This document shows positions 1 to 5,447 of a stretch of 18,250 bases of DNA, in pieces; position 1 is the stretch's first letter; every line of letters begins with the position of its first letter. The stretch is from assembly GCA_038215275.1 (NCBI GenBank), contig JBBQRA010000120.1:1-18250 (forward strand), read 5' to 3'. This stretch comes from Ga0077553 sp038215275 (GTDB taxonomy: Bacteria; Acidobacteriota; Terriglobia; Bryobacterales; Bryobacteraceae). A model generated the notes under the pieces. The model did not search any database. It was not told where the DNA came from and saw only the letters and a list, made by a program, of their open reading frames with translations. Both the position numbers and the translations under genes were made by a program.

Positions 1-1110
1 GCGGGCTGGGATCTGGATTGCCTGTTCCAGGTCCTTTAAGCGGTAGTCAACGCCGTTGTACTTTACGTGGTGGAGATCTATGTTTGTTTCAACGCGGACG
101 CAACGGATGGGTACGAGGACGCCACGACGGATCGCCTCTTCCAAGGGAAGCCGATGAGCGGTCTCCCGGAAGAGCAGGAGCAGATCCCGCTGGTCAGGCC
201 GGTCCGGGGTGGCCGTCAGGCCGAGAAGGAATTGCGGTCGAAAATGCTGGATTACTTTCTGAAAGGTTTTAGCCGGAGCGTGGTGAGCCTCATCCACGAT
301 GATGTAGCCAAACTCTTCGGGCTGGAAGCGTGTGAGATTCTGGGCAACCGCTTGCAGCGTGCCGAGCACAACAAGCGCATTGGAGATTTCGGCGTGATTT
401 CCGCGCTGGTAGATGGCCGTCCGGGCAGTTGGCCAGAGGCTGGCGACGCGCGTGGCTGTTTGAGCAGGAAGCTGTTTCGTATGGGCGAGATAGAGCGTCC
501 GAAGTCCCACGGACTGGGCGTCGTTGATGGCGACGTGTGTCTTTCCGGTTCCGGTGGCATGGGTGAGCAAAGCGATGGTCTTTCCTTCTGCGCGAAACTG
601 CTGGAGAGCCGCGAGCGCTTCGGTCTGGTGGTCACGCAGCTCAAACTCACCGCCTTCCTGCAAGGGGAGGAGGTCCCCCTTCTCGAGAGTTCCGGCTGCG
701 ATCTCCCGTTCGAGAAACAGGCGTAACTGATCGATTACGCGTTCTCGATAGATTGGCAGTTCAGAGTCGGTCCAGCGATATACCTTCCATCCGTTAAAGA
801 TCAGTGAGTTTTGCCGGAACAGGTGGTCGCGATGCCGTTCCGCGGATACCAGGGAGGAGTCTGAGCGATGGTAGTATTCGCCATCGACTTCAAAGGCATA
901 CTTGTCCAACGGAGAGAGTAAAGCATAGTCGATGCGGCGGGGCGCGCCATCCAGGTCGAGAAAGTGCAACTGCGGTTGTAGCAACTGGGTACCCATGAAG
1001 CCTACGGCCTCTTGGAATATCTCGACGAAGCGGTCCTCTGCGGAACTGGCAATGAGGCTGGCGCTACCGCCGGAAAGGAAGGTTGGTTGGTCGTCGGATT
1101 GGCTGGCCAT
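1..1110 (-). CDS. Vsr/DUF559-like nuclease fused to DEAH-box SF2 helicase (3' part outside window)
   Basis: The frame is open from an ATG at 1110 to position 1 (370 codons, no stop), so the C-terminal part lies outside the window. Residues about 55-125 look like a PD-(D/E)XK nuclease of the Vsr/DUF559 kind: D61 in RRIDYAL, then E74 and D76 in YAFEVDGEYYHR, then FNGWKVYRWTDSEL. Next comes a superfamily II helicase core: ELRDHQTEAL before motif I, Walker A ATGTGKT at about 185-191, DEAH at 273-276 and LTATP at about 298-302. Family knowledge: this core resembles restriction-type (res subunit) helicases, which use ATP to move on DNA, so a role in DNA restriction or repair is inferred. The start is supported by a related copy near 2050 that shares the same ATG context; an in-frame TGA lies 10 codons upstream. 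Only a weak AGGA sits next to the ATG. TA modules lie upstream. Confidence 0.85.
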   Translation of the reverse strand, partial: MASQSDDQPTFLSGGSASLIASSAEDRFVEIFQEAVGFMGTQLLQPQLHFLDLDGAPRRIDYALLSPLDKYAFEVDGEYYHRSDSSLVSAERHRDHLFRQNSLIFNGWKVYRWTDSELPIYRERVIDQLRLFLEREIAAGTLEKGDLLPLQEGGEFELRDHQTEALAALQQFRAEGKTIALLTHATGTGKTHVAINDAQSVGLRTLYLAHTKQLPAQTATRVASLWPTARTAIYQRGNHAEISNALVVLGTLQAVAQNLTRFQPEEFGYIIVDEAHHAPAKTFQKVIQHFRPQFLLGLTATPDRPDQRDLLLLFRETAHRLPLEEAIRRGVLVPIRCVRVETNIDLHHVKYNGVDYRLKDLEQAIQIPAR

Positions 1111-1119
1111 TCCTACTGG
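1019..1119 (-). repeat. Copy A of a duplicated gene 5' end (pairs with 1959-2059)
   Basis: This segment covers the first 31 codons of the nuclease-helicase gene plus 9 bases before its ATG. It aligns without gaps to 1959-2059: 84 of 101 bases are identical by hand count, and the last 25 bases around the start codon are identical. A second homologous block upstream (1201-1241 against 2083-2123, 32 of 41 identical) shows that part of the presumed promoter region was duplicated too. Copy A has 81 bases between the two blocks, copy B only 23. Confidence 0.85.
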
Positions 1120-1298
1120 ATGGTATCTAACTCAGATAGCGTCAGGCCGAAACTCAGCGGAGTGGATTAGCCGGGACGGCGACGATGAATTTTATTCAGG
1201 CCGGATTGCTGACGATGATCTGATCGTGGGTCCTTTTGCGGAGTCCAGGCTCCGGCCGAGTCTGGCGGCTAGCGCAACTCCTGTGTAATTGGCCGATC

Positions 1299-1312
1299 GC
1301 GCGCAAGCGCGC
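1299..1312. other. Short perfect inverted repeat GCGCGC-AA-GCGCGC
   Basis: A 6-bp GC-only stem with a 2-base spacer sits about 40 bases beyond the stop of the DUF5615 gene and about 190 bases before the helicase start. It has no T-run, so a Rho-independent terminator is not well supported. It is the only clear structure in the 241-base gap between these genes. Confidence 0.3.
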
Positions 1313-1351
1313 AGTGGTGGTTCAAGCGTTCGGTTTGAGCACGGGGCGGCG

Positions 1352-1681
1352 CTAATCCTTAAACGGAACATCGACCTCAAGATAGCTGCCGGGTACGGCT
1401 GCGTCGACGGCGGCAACAATGCGGGCTGCGACCAGCTTCACCATCGGCCATTGAGAATGTTCCAGCACGATCAGGGCACGCTTGCGACCCTCAAGATTCT
1501 GCTGATAGCGGATATTCTTGTCCGTGGTCACCATGAGGTCAAACCCGGCGTGCTCGGCAGCTTCGATCAAATCGCCGTTGGCGAGTTCTTCCCATCCTTG
1601 AGCCCGCGCCTCTTCAACGGCGTGTCCGATGAAATATCGGGCCAGACCGCGTGGGGCGCTGTTGTCAAGAAGAATACGCAT
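1352..1681 (-). CDS. DUF5615 PIN-like toxin of a DUF433/DUF5615 module
   Basis: This 109-residue protein starts MRILLDNSAP and has the layout of DUF5615 (Mut7-C/PIN-like) proteins: D6 near the N-terminus, GDLIEAA with D37 and E40 in the middle, and LMVTTDKNI with D54. These acidic residues correspond to the probable metal-binding set of PIN-like nucleases. Family knowledge: DUF5615 proteins are regularly encoded right after DUF433 antitoxins and are presumed RNase toxins. Here the start lies 11 bases after the stop of the DUF433 gene with no clear ribosome site of its own, so translational coupling is likely. Length is normal and the frame is intact. RNase activity is inferred from the family. 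Confidence 0.87.
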   Translation of the reverse strand: MRILLDNSAPRGLARYFIGHAVEEARAQGWEELANGDLIEAAEHAGFDLMVTTDKNIRYQQNLEGRKRALIVLEHSQWPMVKLVAARIVAAVDAAVPGSYLEVDVPFKD

Positions 1682-1692
1682 GAAGCGGCGGT

Positions 1693-1926
1693 CTAGCTGT
1701 AGCTCGGCTCTTTATCGAGCGAACGCGCGACGAAAGCCATAAGCCTGTCGATCTCTTCGCGGCTCACGGGAAACTGTTCGATCACTTCTTCAATGCTCAT
1801 GCCCGCTTCGAGATTTTCGAACAACACTTTAACGGGCGTCCGCGTTCCTTTCAAAACCCATGCGCCGCTGACTTTGCCGGGAATGCTTTCTACAGCGGGG
1901 CATTGCGACCAATCTAGATTTGCCAT
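1693..1926 (-). CDS. DUF433 family antitoxin
   Basis: This 77-residue protein starts MANLDWSQCPAVESIPGKVSG and continues with AWVLKGTRTPVKVLFENLEAG and MSIEEVIEQFPVSREEIDRLM. The G-T-R-x-P-V element followed by a helical SIEEVIEQFP-VSREEI segment is the DUF433 pattern, a small winged-helix fold used as the antitoxin of DUF5615 toxins. The start is fixed by a strong ribosome site, GGGAGG, 6 bases before the ATG; the longer frame to 1995 would begin inside the duplicated helicase remnant. It lies 11 bases upstream of its toxin gene. The DNA just upstream is the truncated helicase copy, whose duplicated promoter region may drive this operon. Confidence 0.87.
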   Translation of the reverse strand: MANLDWSQCPAVESIPGKVSGAWVLKGTRTPVKVLFENLEAGMSIEEVIEQFPVSREEIDRLMAFVARSLDKEPSYS

Positions 1927-1940
1927 AAGTTGCCTCCCAT
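1927..1940 (-). promoter_or_regulatory. Strong ribosome binding site of the DUF433 gene
   Basis: Read on the minus strand, GGGAGG lies 6 bases before the ATG at 1926. It is the best Shine-Dalgarno match seen in the island and decides the DUF433 start. Confidence 0.7.
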
Positions 1941-1942
1941 GC

Positions 1943-2050
1943 TCATGGTACACCCAGGATCTCGACGAGGCGCTCCTCCGCAGAAGTGGCAACAAGACTC
2001 TCGCTACTGCCGGCAGGGAAGGTTAACTGGTCGCCGGATTGGCTGGCCAT
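1943..2050 (-). pseudogene. Truncated 5' remnant of a second nuclease-helicase gene (35 codons)
   Basis: From the ATG at 2050 the frame reads MASQSGDQLTF... to SAEERLVEILGVP and stops at 1943-1945. It matches the start of the helicase at 1110 (MASQSDDQPTF... to SAEDRFVEIF) in 21 of the first 31 residues by hand count. Homology ends at VEI; four unrelated residues and a TGA follow, then 16 bases to the DUF433 ATG. This looks like the 5' end of a paralogous gene cut off where the TA module begins. It has the same start-codon surroundings as the intact copy, so it may still be translated as a short leader. Whether it has any function cannot be seen. Confidence 0.75.
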
Positions 2051-2059
2051 TCCTACTGG
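1959..2059 (-). repeat. Copy B of the duplicated gene 5' end (pairs with 1019-1119)
   Basis: This is a degenerate partner of 1019-1119, offset by exactly 940 bases and without indels. Upstream, 2083-2123 matches 1201-1241. The DUF433/DUF5615 module lies between the two copies. Confidence 0.85.
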
Positions 2060-2315
2060 TGCGAGAGTGCCTTTGAGGCATTCCGGATTGCGGACGGCGA
2101 TCTCAGCTGGAGTCTTTTTGCGGCCGGCGCCGCAAATGCGAAAACCTGCTTGGGGTTTGCTTCCCAGAAGGAGGCTCCTGGACCGAGTCAGCCTCATTCG
2201 TTTGTGCAAGCTTCAGGGTCGCCCGCCAAGATGGTGGTACGCGACTTCATCGCTTTCGGATAACCGGTGTCGATTGGGTGCCGGCGCTAAAAGACCTTCA
2301 GGTTTCGCGTGACGG
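2051..2315. other. Intergenic stretch between the helicase remnant and the DUF3368 gene
   Basis: This holds the duplicated upstream block at 2083-2123. Otherwise it contains only an out-of-frame extension of the broken DUF3368 gene on the minus strand. I see no convincing gene, RNA gene or mobile element in it. Confidence 0.4.
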
Positions 2316-2331
2316 CGATGGGACGCCATCG
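2316..2331 (-). terminator. Weak hairpin after the DUF3368 remnant
   Basis: A perfect 6-bp stem (CGATGG/CCATCG) with a 4-base loop lies about 25 bases beyond the stop of the restored DUF3368 frame. Farther along the minus strand is a small ACCT-GA-AGGT element followed by CTTTT. A terminator is plausible from position, but the T-run is short and detached. Confidence 0.3.
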
Positions 2332-2355
2332 AAGCGTTTCCCGCTGATCGGGGTT

Positions 2356-2857
2356 TCAGACTATTGGGTAGGAATCCGGTAGCAGCGGCGCTGGACCACC
2401 CTGCCTTCGCGGGGAGGATCGTCCCTTCGACGGTTGGCCGTATCGCGCCAACGTGGCTACGGCTAGCGTAAGATCCACCAAGTCTCTTGTTGCCGCCTCC
2501 CCGATTACGCCTAAAACACCAGTAACGGACAGACCTCGTGCCCCGGCGGCTTGGCGGGCAGCCTTCTCGTCGATGAGGATGATATCGGCGTTGATTGACT
2601 CCGCGAGAAAGATTGCGGCGCTCGCCAGCCTGGAGCTTTTCCATTCCCGCAGGGATCCCTTCCGGAGTCTCCATTACAGAGATCCAAGGCGGCAGATTGT
2701 TGGCCCAAATCCGAACAACTTCGGGGGCCTCTTCGTGCCGTAGTTCCAGGATGACGGTTTGCGGCACAACGACTCGGCTGAAGAGCTGCGGGAGGAACTC
2801 GATCTCACCGATCAGGACAAGGTAGCAAAGCGGCGACGCATCCAAGGCCGCAGTCAT
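2356..2857 (-). pseudogene. DUF3368 PIN-like toxin, frameshifted
   Basis: The ATG at 2857 overlaps the antitoxin stop (ATGA). The first part, MTAALDASPLCYLVLIGEIE then FLPQLFSRVVVPQTVILELR and on to GMEKLQAGER, is the N-terminal half of a DUF3368 protein (a PIN-like nuclease with D6 in LDASPL). At about 2616-2623 the frame breaks: the expected continuation AAIFLAESINADIILIDEKA then ARGLSVTGVLGVIGEAATRD, containing the second acidic cluster (IDEKAAR), is read one frame over, as if two bases were lost from a GCGCGCC stretch. The restored frame ends at 2356; the unshifted frame runs on to 2213 with unrelated arginine-rich sequence. The last 25 or so restored residues also do not resemble the family. 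The toxin is probably dead unless the shift is programmed or a sequencing error. Confidence 0.75.
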
Positions 2858-3123
2858 TTGCGCGAGGCGTCGCGAATTGCTGCGATATCCTTTTCCAGAT
2901 CGTCCATCGTGTAGTCGTAGAACGCCTCGGCACCCTGCAGAAAAGTTTCCGTCTCCCATCGGGAGGGCAGCCCGAGCATCTGCTGAACTTGCAATGTGGT
3001 GATGGCGCCAGAGCGGTAGGCTTCGATTGCGACCGCTTCCAACACCGCGCGAGTAACGCCGCCTGCTTGGGCGGCGAGTAGGTTCCCAATGTCGTCGGGA
3101 ATGTCGATTGCAATATGCACCAC
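2854..3123 (-). CDS. UPF0175 family antitoxin
   Basis: This protein of 88-89 residues starts VHIAIDIPDDIGNLLAAQ, followed by TRAVLEAVAIEAYRSGAIT and then LQVQQMLGLPSRWETETFLQ. This is the UPF0175 pattern: a ribbon-helix-like N-terminus, then the AIEAYRSGxIT and GLxSRWETxxFL segments. Family knowledge: UPF0175 proteins are antitoxins paired with DUF3368 PIN-like toxins, and that partner follows here with a 4-base ATGA overlap. Two tandem GTG codons (3123 and 3120) could start translation; AGAGG upstream is best placed for the second (6 bases). The frame is intact even though the toxin is broken, so the antitoxin may persist as an orphan. Confidence 0.85.
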   Translation of the reverse strand: MVHIAIDIPDDIGNLLAAQAGGVTRAVLEAVAIEAYRSGAITTLQVQQMLGLPSRWETETFLQGAEAFYDYTMDDLEKDIAAIRDASRK

Positions 3124-3505
3124 AGGCCTCTTGAATCAGTTTACCGCTGGGTAGCCTCGGCCGTTCACAGCTAACTATTGGCGGCAGAGGTCGATTGCTA
3201 CGATGGTGGCGCCGGCGGCGGCGCTTAGCCGGCATCGCAAGGTCTTCAAGGTGCTCTGGAGCTGAAGCGGCAGGCTCAGGGTGTTGCAGTGTGCGTTATC
3301 GGGCGCTGGACCGGGTGCGATCAGTCTGAATGATGAGTTGACGATTCTGGTTTCGGCGCCCGAGTCTGGCTGCCAGTTTGCCGAAGCCGGAGTACCTGGA
3401 GTGGCATCGCCGGCAGGTGTTCCGGCCGCCGCCGCGGGATGGCGCTTGTGGGCACGGGTCTCCCGATGGTGGAGCCGGCTCCCTCGACTACAGTGCTTGG
3501 CTCCG
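3124..3505. other. 382-base stretch without a recognisable gene
   Basis: The part nearest 3124 must hold the promoter of the UPF0175 gene; only a weak TAAACT (-10-like) element about 20 bases before the start is visible. The rest is GC-rich, with short open frames on both strands whose translations I do not recognise, and a 12-bp GGAGCCGGCTCC palindrome near 3474. I see no RNA gene, insertion-sequence end or terminator. Confidence 0.4.
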
Positions 3506-3808
3506 CTATTGCGGGCTCAGTTCCGGCACTTCAAACCGCTTCACCTTGATTTGGCCTTCGTGCTGCCTGGCCCGGGCAAGATCGAACGCGGTCTGCAAGC
3601 GCAGCCAATGGTCCGCGTTGGACCAGCCTGCCTTCTCGAGGCGGATGGCCATCTCCGGCGAAATTCCTGACTGGCCGTTGAGGATGCGGGAAAGCGTATG
3701 GCGGGCGACGCCAAGGGCCTTCGCCGCGTCCGTCACGTTCAAGTGCAAAGGTTCCAAACAAGCATCCCGGATGGAGCGGCCTGGGTGGGGAGGGTTCTTC
3801 ATCGCCAT
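3506..3808 (-). CDS. higA: HigA-family antitoxin (HTH)
   Basis: This 100-residue protein has an N-terminal NPPHPGRSIRDACLEPLHL segment, typical of the HigA/VapI subgroup, and a helix-turn-helix at about 25-46 (VTDAAKALGVARHTLSRILNG). It continues with ISPEMAIRLEKAGWSNADHW and LRLQTAFDLARAR, also standard in this family. Family knowledge: HigA binds and neutralises HigB and represses its own operon through the HTH. The gene starts 14 bases after higB, the usual toxin-first order. AGAGGA lies upstream of the ATG at 3808; a second in-frame ATG at 3802 is possible. The palindromes in the promoter upstream of higB are the likely binding site. Confidence 0.92.
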   Translation of the reverse strand: MAMKNPPHPGRSIRDACLEPLHLNVTDAAKALGVARHTLSRILNGQSGISPEMAIRLEKAGWSNADHWLRLQTAFDLARARQHEGQIKVKRFEVPELSPQ

Positions 3809-3822
3809 TACTTCGTTCCTCT

Positions 3823-4101
3823 CTAGTGGTAGTCGACCAAGTCGACGTCAAGGGCATCGCCGTTCTCAAGGCGAAAGATGATTCGCCAATTTCCGCTGAT
3901 ACTCAAACTCCAGTGGCCTTTCAACTCGCCCTTCAAAGCGTGCATTCGATATCCGGGAAGATCAAGATCTGAAGGATGCAACGCTGCATCAAGATGAGCC
4001 AGAACATCCGCGATGCGCTTCGCCTGATCTGCCCGGACTTTGCTGGAGTCTCCGTCGTGATAGAGCCGCTTGAGGCCTCGGTGGCGGAACGACTTTATCA
4101 C
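3823..4101 (-). CDS. higB: HigB/RelE-type toxin
   Basis: With the GTG at 4101 as start, this is a 92-residue protein: MIKSFRHRGLKRLYHDGDSS, then a helical KRIADVLAHLDAA, then DLPGYRMHALKGELKGHWSL and SGNWRIIFRLENGDALDVDL, ending VDYH. These are the signature segments of HigB (RelE superfamily), a ribosome-dependent mRNA interferase. The HPLKGxLxGxWS-like and NWRIxF elements form the core strands, and the terminal DYH is common in the family. The GTG gives the family's usual N-terminus; an upstream GTG at 4146 would start before the promoter. higA follows 14 bases later. The -10 box lies 6 bases before the GTG, so a leaderless message is likely. Confidence 0.92.
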   Translation of the reverse strand: MIKSFRHRGLKRLYHDGDSSKVRADQAKRIADVLAHLDAALHPSDLDLPGYRMHALKGELKGHWSLSISGNWRIIFRLENGDALDVDLVDYH

Positions 4102-4107
4102 CCCTCT

Positions 4108-4136
4108 ACCGTATCGTGTACCGATACACGTGTCAA
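4108..4136 (-). promoter_or_regulatory. higBA promoter with nested operator palindromes
   Basis: On the minus strand TTGACA (4136-4131), a 17-base spacer and TACGGT (4113-4108) form a sigma70-like promoter with a consensus -35. The spacer contains a perfect inverted repeat, CGTGTA-N4-TACACG (4115-4130). It overlaps a second, GTATCG-N5-CGATAC (4111-4127), and a third, ACACGTGT (4126-4133), which reaches into the -35. This is the expected position for HigA autorepression. Transcription would begin at about 4101-4102, at the HigB GTG. Confidence 0.72.
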
Positions 4137-4162
4137 AGGGGCTCACGAGAGAGAGATCGCAA

Positions 4163-4184
4163 CCGCTGAGACAGGGTTCAGCGG
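4163..4184 (-). terminator. Hairpin spanning the end of the SGNH gene
   Basis: On the minus strand CCGCTGA and TCAGCGG form a perfect 7-bp stem with an 8-base loop; the TGA in the left arm is the stop codon of the SGNH gene. No uninterrupted T-run follows (TTGCGATCTCTCTC), so a classical Rho-independent terminator is uncertain. It lies 27 bases upstream of the higBA -35 box and could insulate the two units. Confidence 0.35.
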
Positions 4185-5440
4185 ATCGTTTTCAAATAGC
4201 CGCTGAAGTCGATGGTGTCCTCGCTTTGGTTTCGGTAGGGGATGGGCTTGGGGTCGAGCCAGGCGACGATCTTGTCCTTGATCGAATAGGCAAAGAAATG
4301 ATTGCCGCGAGGATTGTAGTGACCGATGAAATAGAGCTTGCGGTACTCCTCAAAGGGAATCCGGTACCGGGCGAAATCGGCTAGCTGCACCTCATTCATG
4401 TCGAAATAGTTGAAGCCCTCCTTCTTCAAATAGTCGACCACGGGTTGGTCGTATCGGGTCCCTGACTCTCGCATCTCGCGCATCGCCCGGCCGGGGTCGA
4501 ACAGGACGATGAGGAGCTTCTTTTTGTTCTGCTGGGCGAACTCGCGGGCCTTCGCCAAGGTGAAGCGGGTCGCTTCCAGCGAGTACCGGTCGAGGAGTTC
4601 TTGCGCCTGGCGCTTTCGCTCGGCGGGTTGGGCCCAATCAAACCGGTAACCCAGGTGGCTGGCGAGCTTGGCGACCTGCGGCTGATCGAACTCGTTGGTG
4701 TAGCCCATCGCTACGGCGTACAGTTGCAGGGCGAGGTCGTCCCTTAGTTTTTCGACCATGAATTGCGGGTCCGTCATCTTGTACAAAGACGCTGGGTTGT
4801 TGAGAGGGTTCTCCTTTTCCTCCAAGCGGCCGGTGTCGAGATTCATCTCCAGATGCGACCAGAAATTGGCATGGAACATCGCGCCGCCGCGGTGGCTCCA
4901 CCGCTTGTAAATGATCGCGTGGCGGCAGCGGAGGAGGCTGCGGATATGGTCGTCGCCCCAGATGTAGAAGACGAGATACTCGGCGGCATGGTTGGTGCGC
5001 TCCTCGCGGATCATGCGGCGGTACGCCTGGTAGACGCCGTAGCCGCCTACGCCGAAGTTGCGGATGGGCTCGCCTAAGTGGCCGGCGAGGTACTCCTGCC
5101 AGGTCTCGGCGTCGTTGACTTGATCGCCGTGCGTGAAGCTATCCCCATACGTGTTGATGCGCGTGGGCTTGCCGGCGTAGACGAACTGCGTGCGGGCTCC
5201 GTTGGATTGGACTGTCGAGATCGACCGGCTTTGGTCCATGCCGTCGGCGGGGAGATAGCTGCCGGGGACGTAGCCGAGGTCGCGGTCGAAGCGGGCCCAG
5301 GAGGGGCCGCGGAGGAAACGGTCAATCACCGCTTTGGGGAGGGCGCTTTCGCGGAGGTAGGTTTCGAGGGACGGCAGCGCGGGGGGCTGCGCGAAGAGGC
5401 AATGTGCCGCGAGGAGGAAGATCGGGGCCAGGGTACGCAT
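4178..5440 (-). CDS. Secreted SGNH/GDSL-like hydrolase
   Basis: This 420-residue protein has a Sec signal peptide (MRTLAPIFLLAAHCLFAQ) and so is probably exported. Block I is TYGDSFTHGD, with the candidate nucleophile at S101. Block II is NFGVGGYGVYQAYR at about 128-141. Block III, normally GxND, reads YIWGDDHIRS here (about 160-169). The C-terminal block is GHYNPRGNHFFAYSIK with the candidate catalytic H381. Family knowledge: SGNH enzymes hydrolyse esters on lipids, sugars or peptidoglycan; the substrate here is unknown. I chose the ATG at 5440 because the signal peptide begins there. It lies 7 bases after the stop of the ydcF-like gene, suggesting coupled translation. An upstream in-frame ATG at 5485 would put 15 extra residues before the signal peptide. 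Confidence 0.8.
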   Translation of the reverse strand: MRTLAPIFLLAAHCLFAQPPALPSLETYLRESALPKAVIDRFLRGPSWARFDRDLGYVPGSYLPADGMDQSRSISTVQSNGARTQFVYAGKPTRINTYGDSFTHGDQVNDAETWQEYLAGHLGEPIRNFGVGGYGVYQAYRRMIREERTNHAAEYLVFYIWGDDHIRSLLRCRHAIIYKRWSHRGGAMFHANFWSHLEMNLDTGRLEEKENPLNNPASLYKMTDPQFMVEKLRDDLALQLYAVAMGYTNEFDQPQVAKLASHLGYRFDWAQPAERKRQAQELLDRYSLEATRFTLAKAREFAQQNKKKLLIVLFDPGRAMREMRESGTRYDQPVVDYLKKEGFNYFDMNEVQLADFARYRIPFEEYRKLYFIGHYNPRGNHFFAYSIKDKIVAWLDPKPIPYRNQSEDTIDFSGYLKTIR

Positions 5441-5447
5441 ACGGATT

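Noticed and set aside
67..726. Plus-strand frame of 219 codons
   Set aside because: It lies opposite the nuclease-helicase gene, whose minus-strand frame shows clear Walker A, DEAH and TATP motifs.
2213..3235. A single 340-residue minus-strand protein
   Set aside because: The frame begins out of frame with the UPF0175 gene and is only meaningful over the N-terminal half of the DUF3368 toxin. The remainder is Arg-rich noise before and after that segment.
3470..3485. GGAGCCGGCTCC palindrome as a regulatory site
   Set aside because: Such short GC palindromes are expected by chance in this base composition, and it has no promoter next to it.
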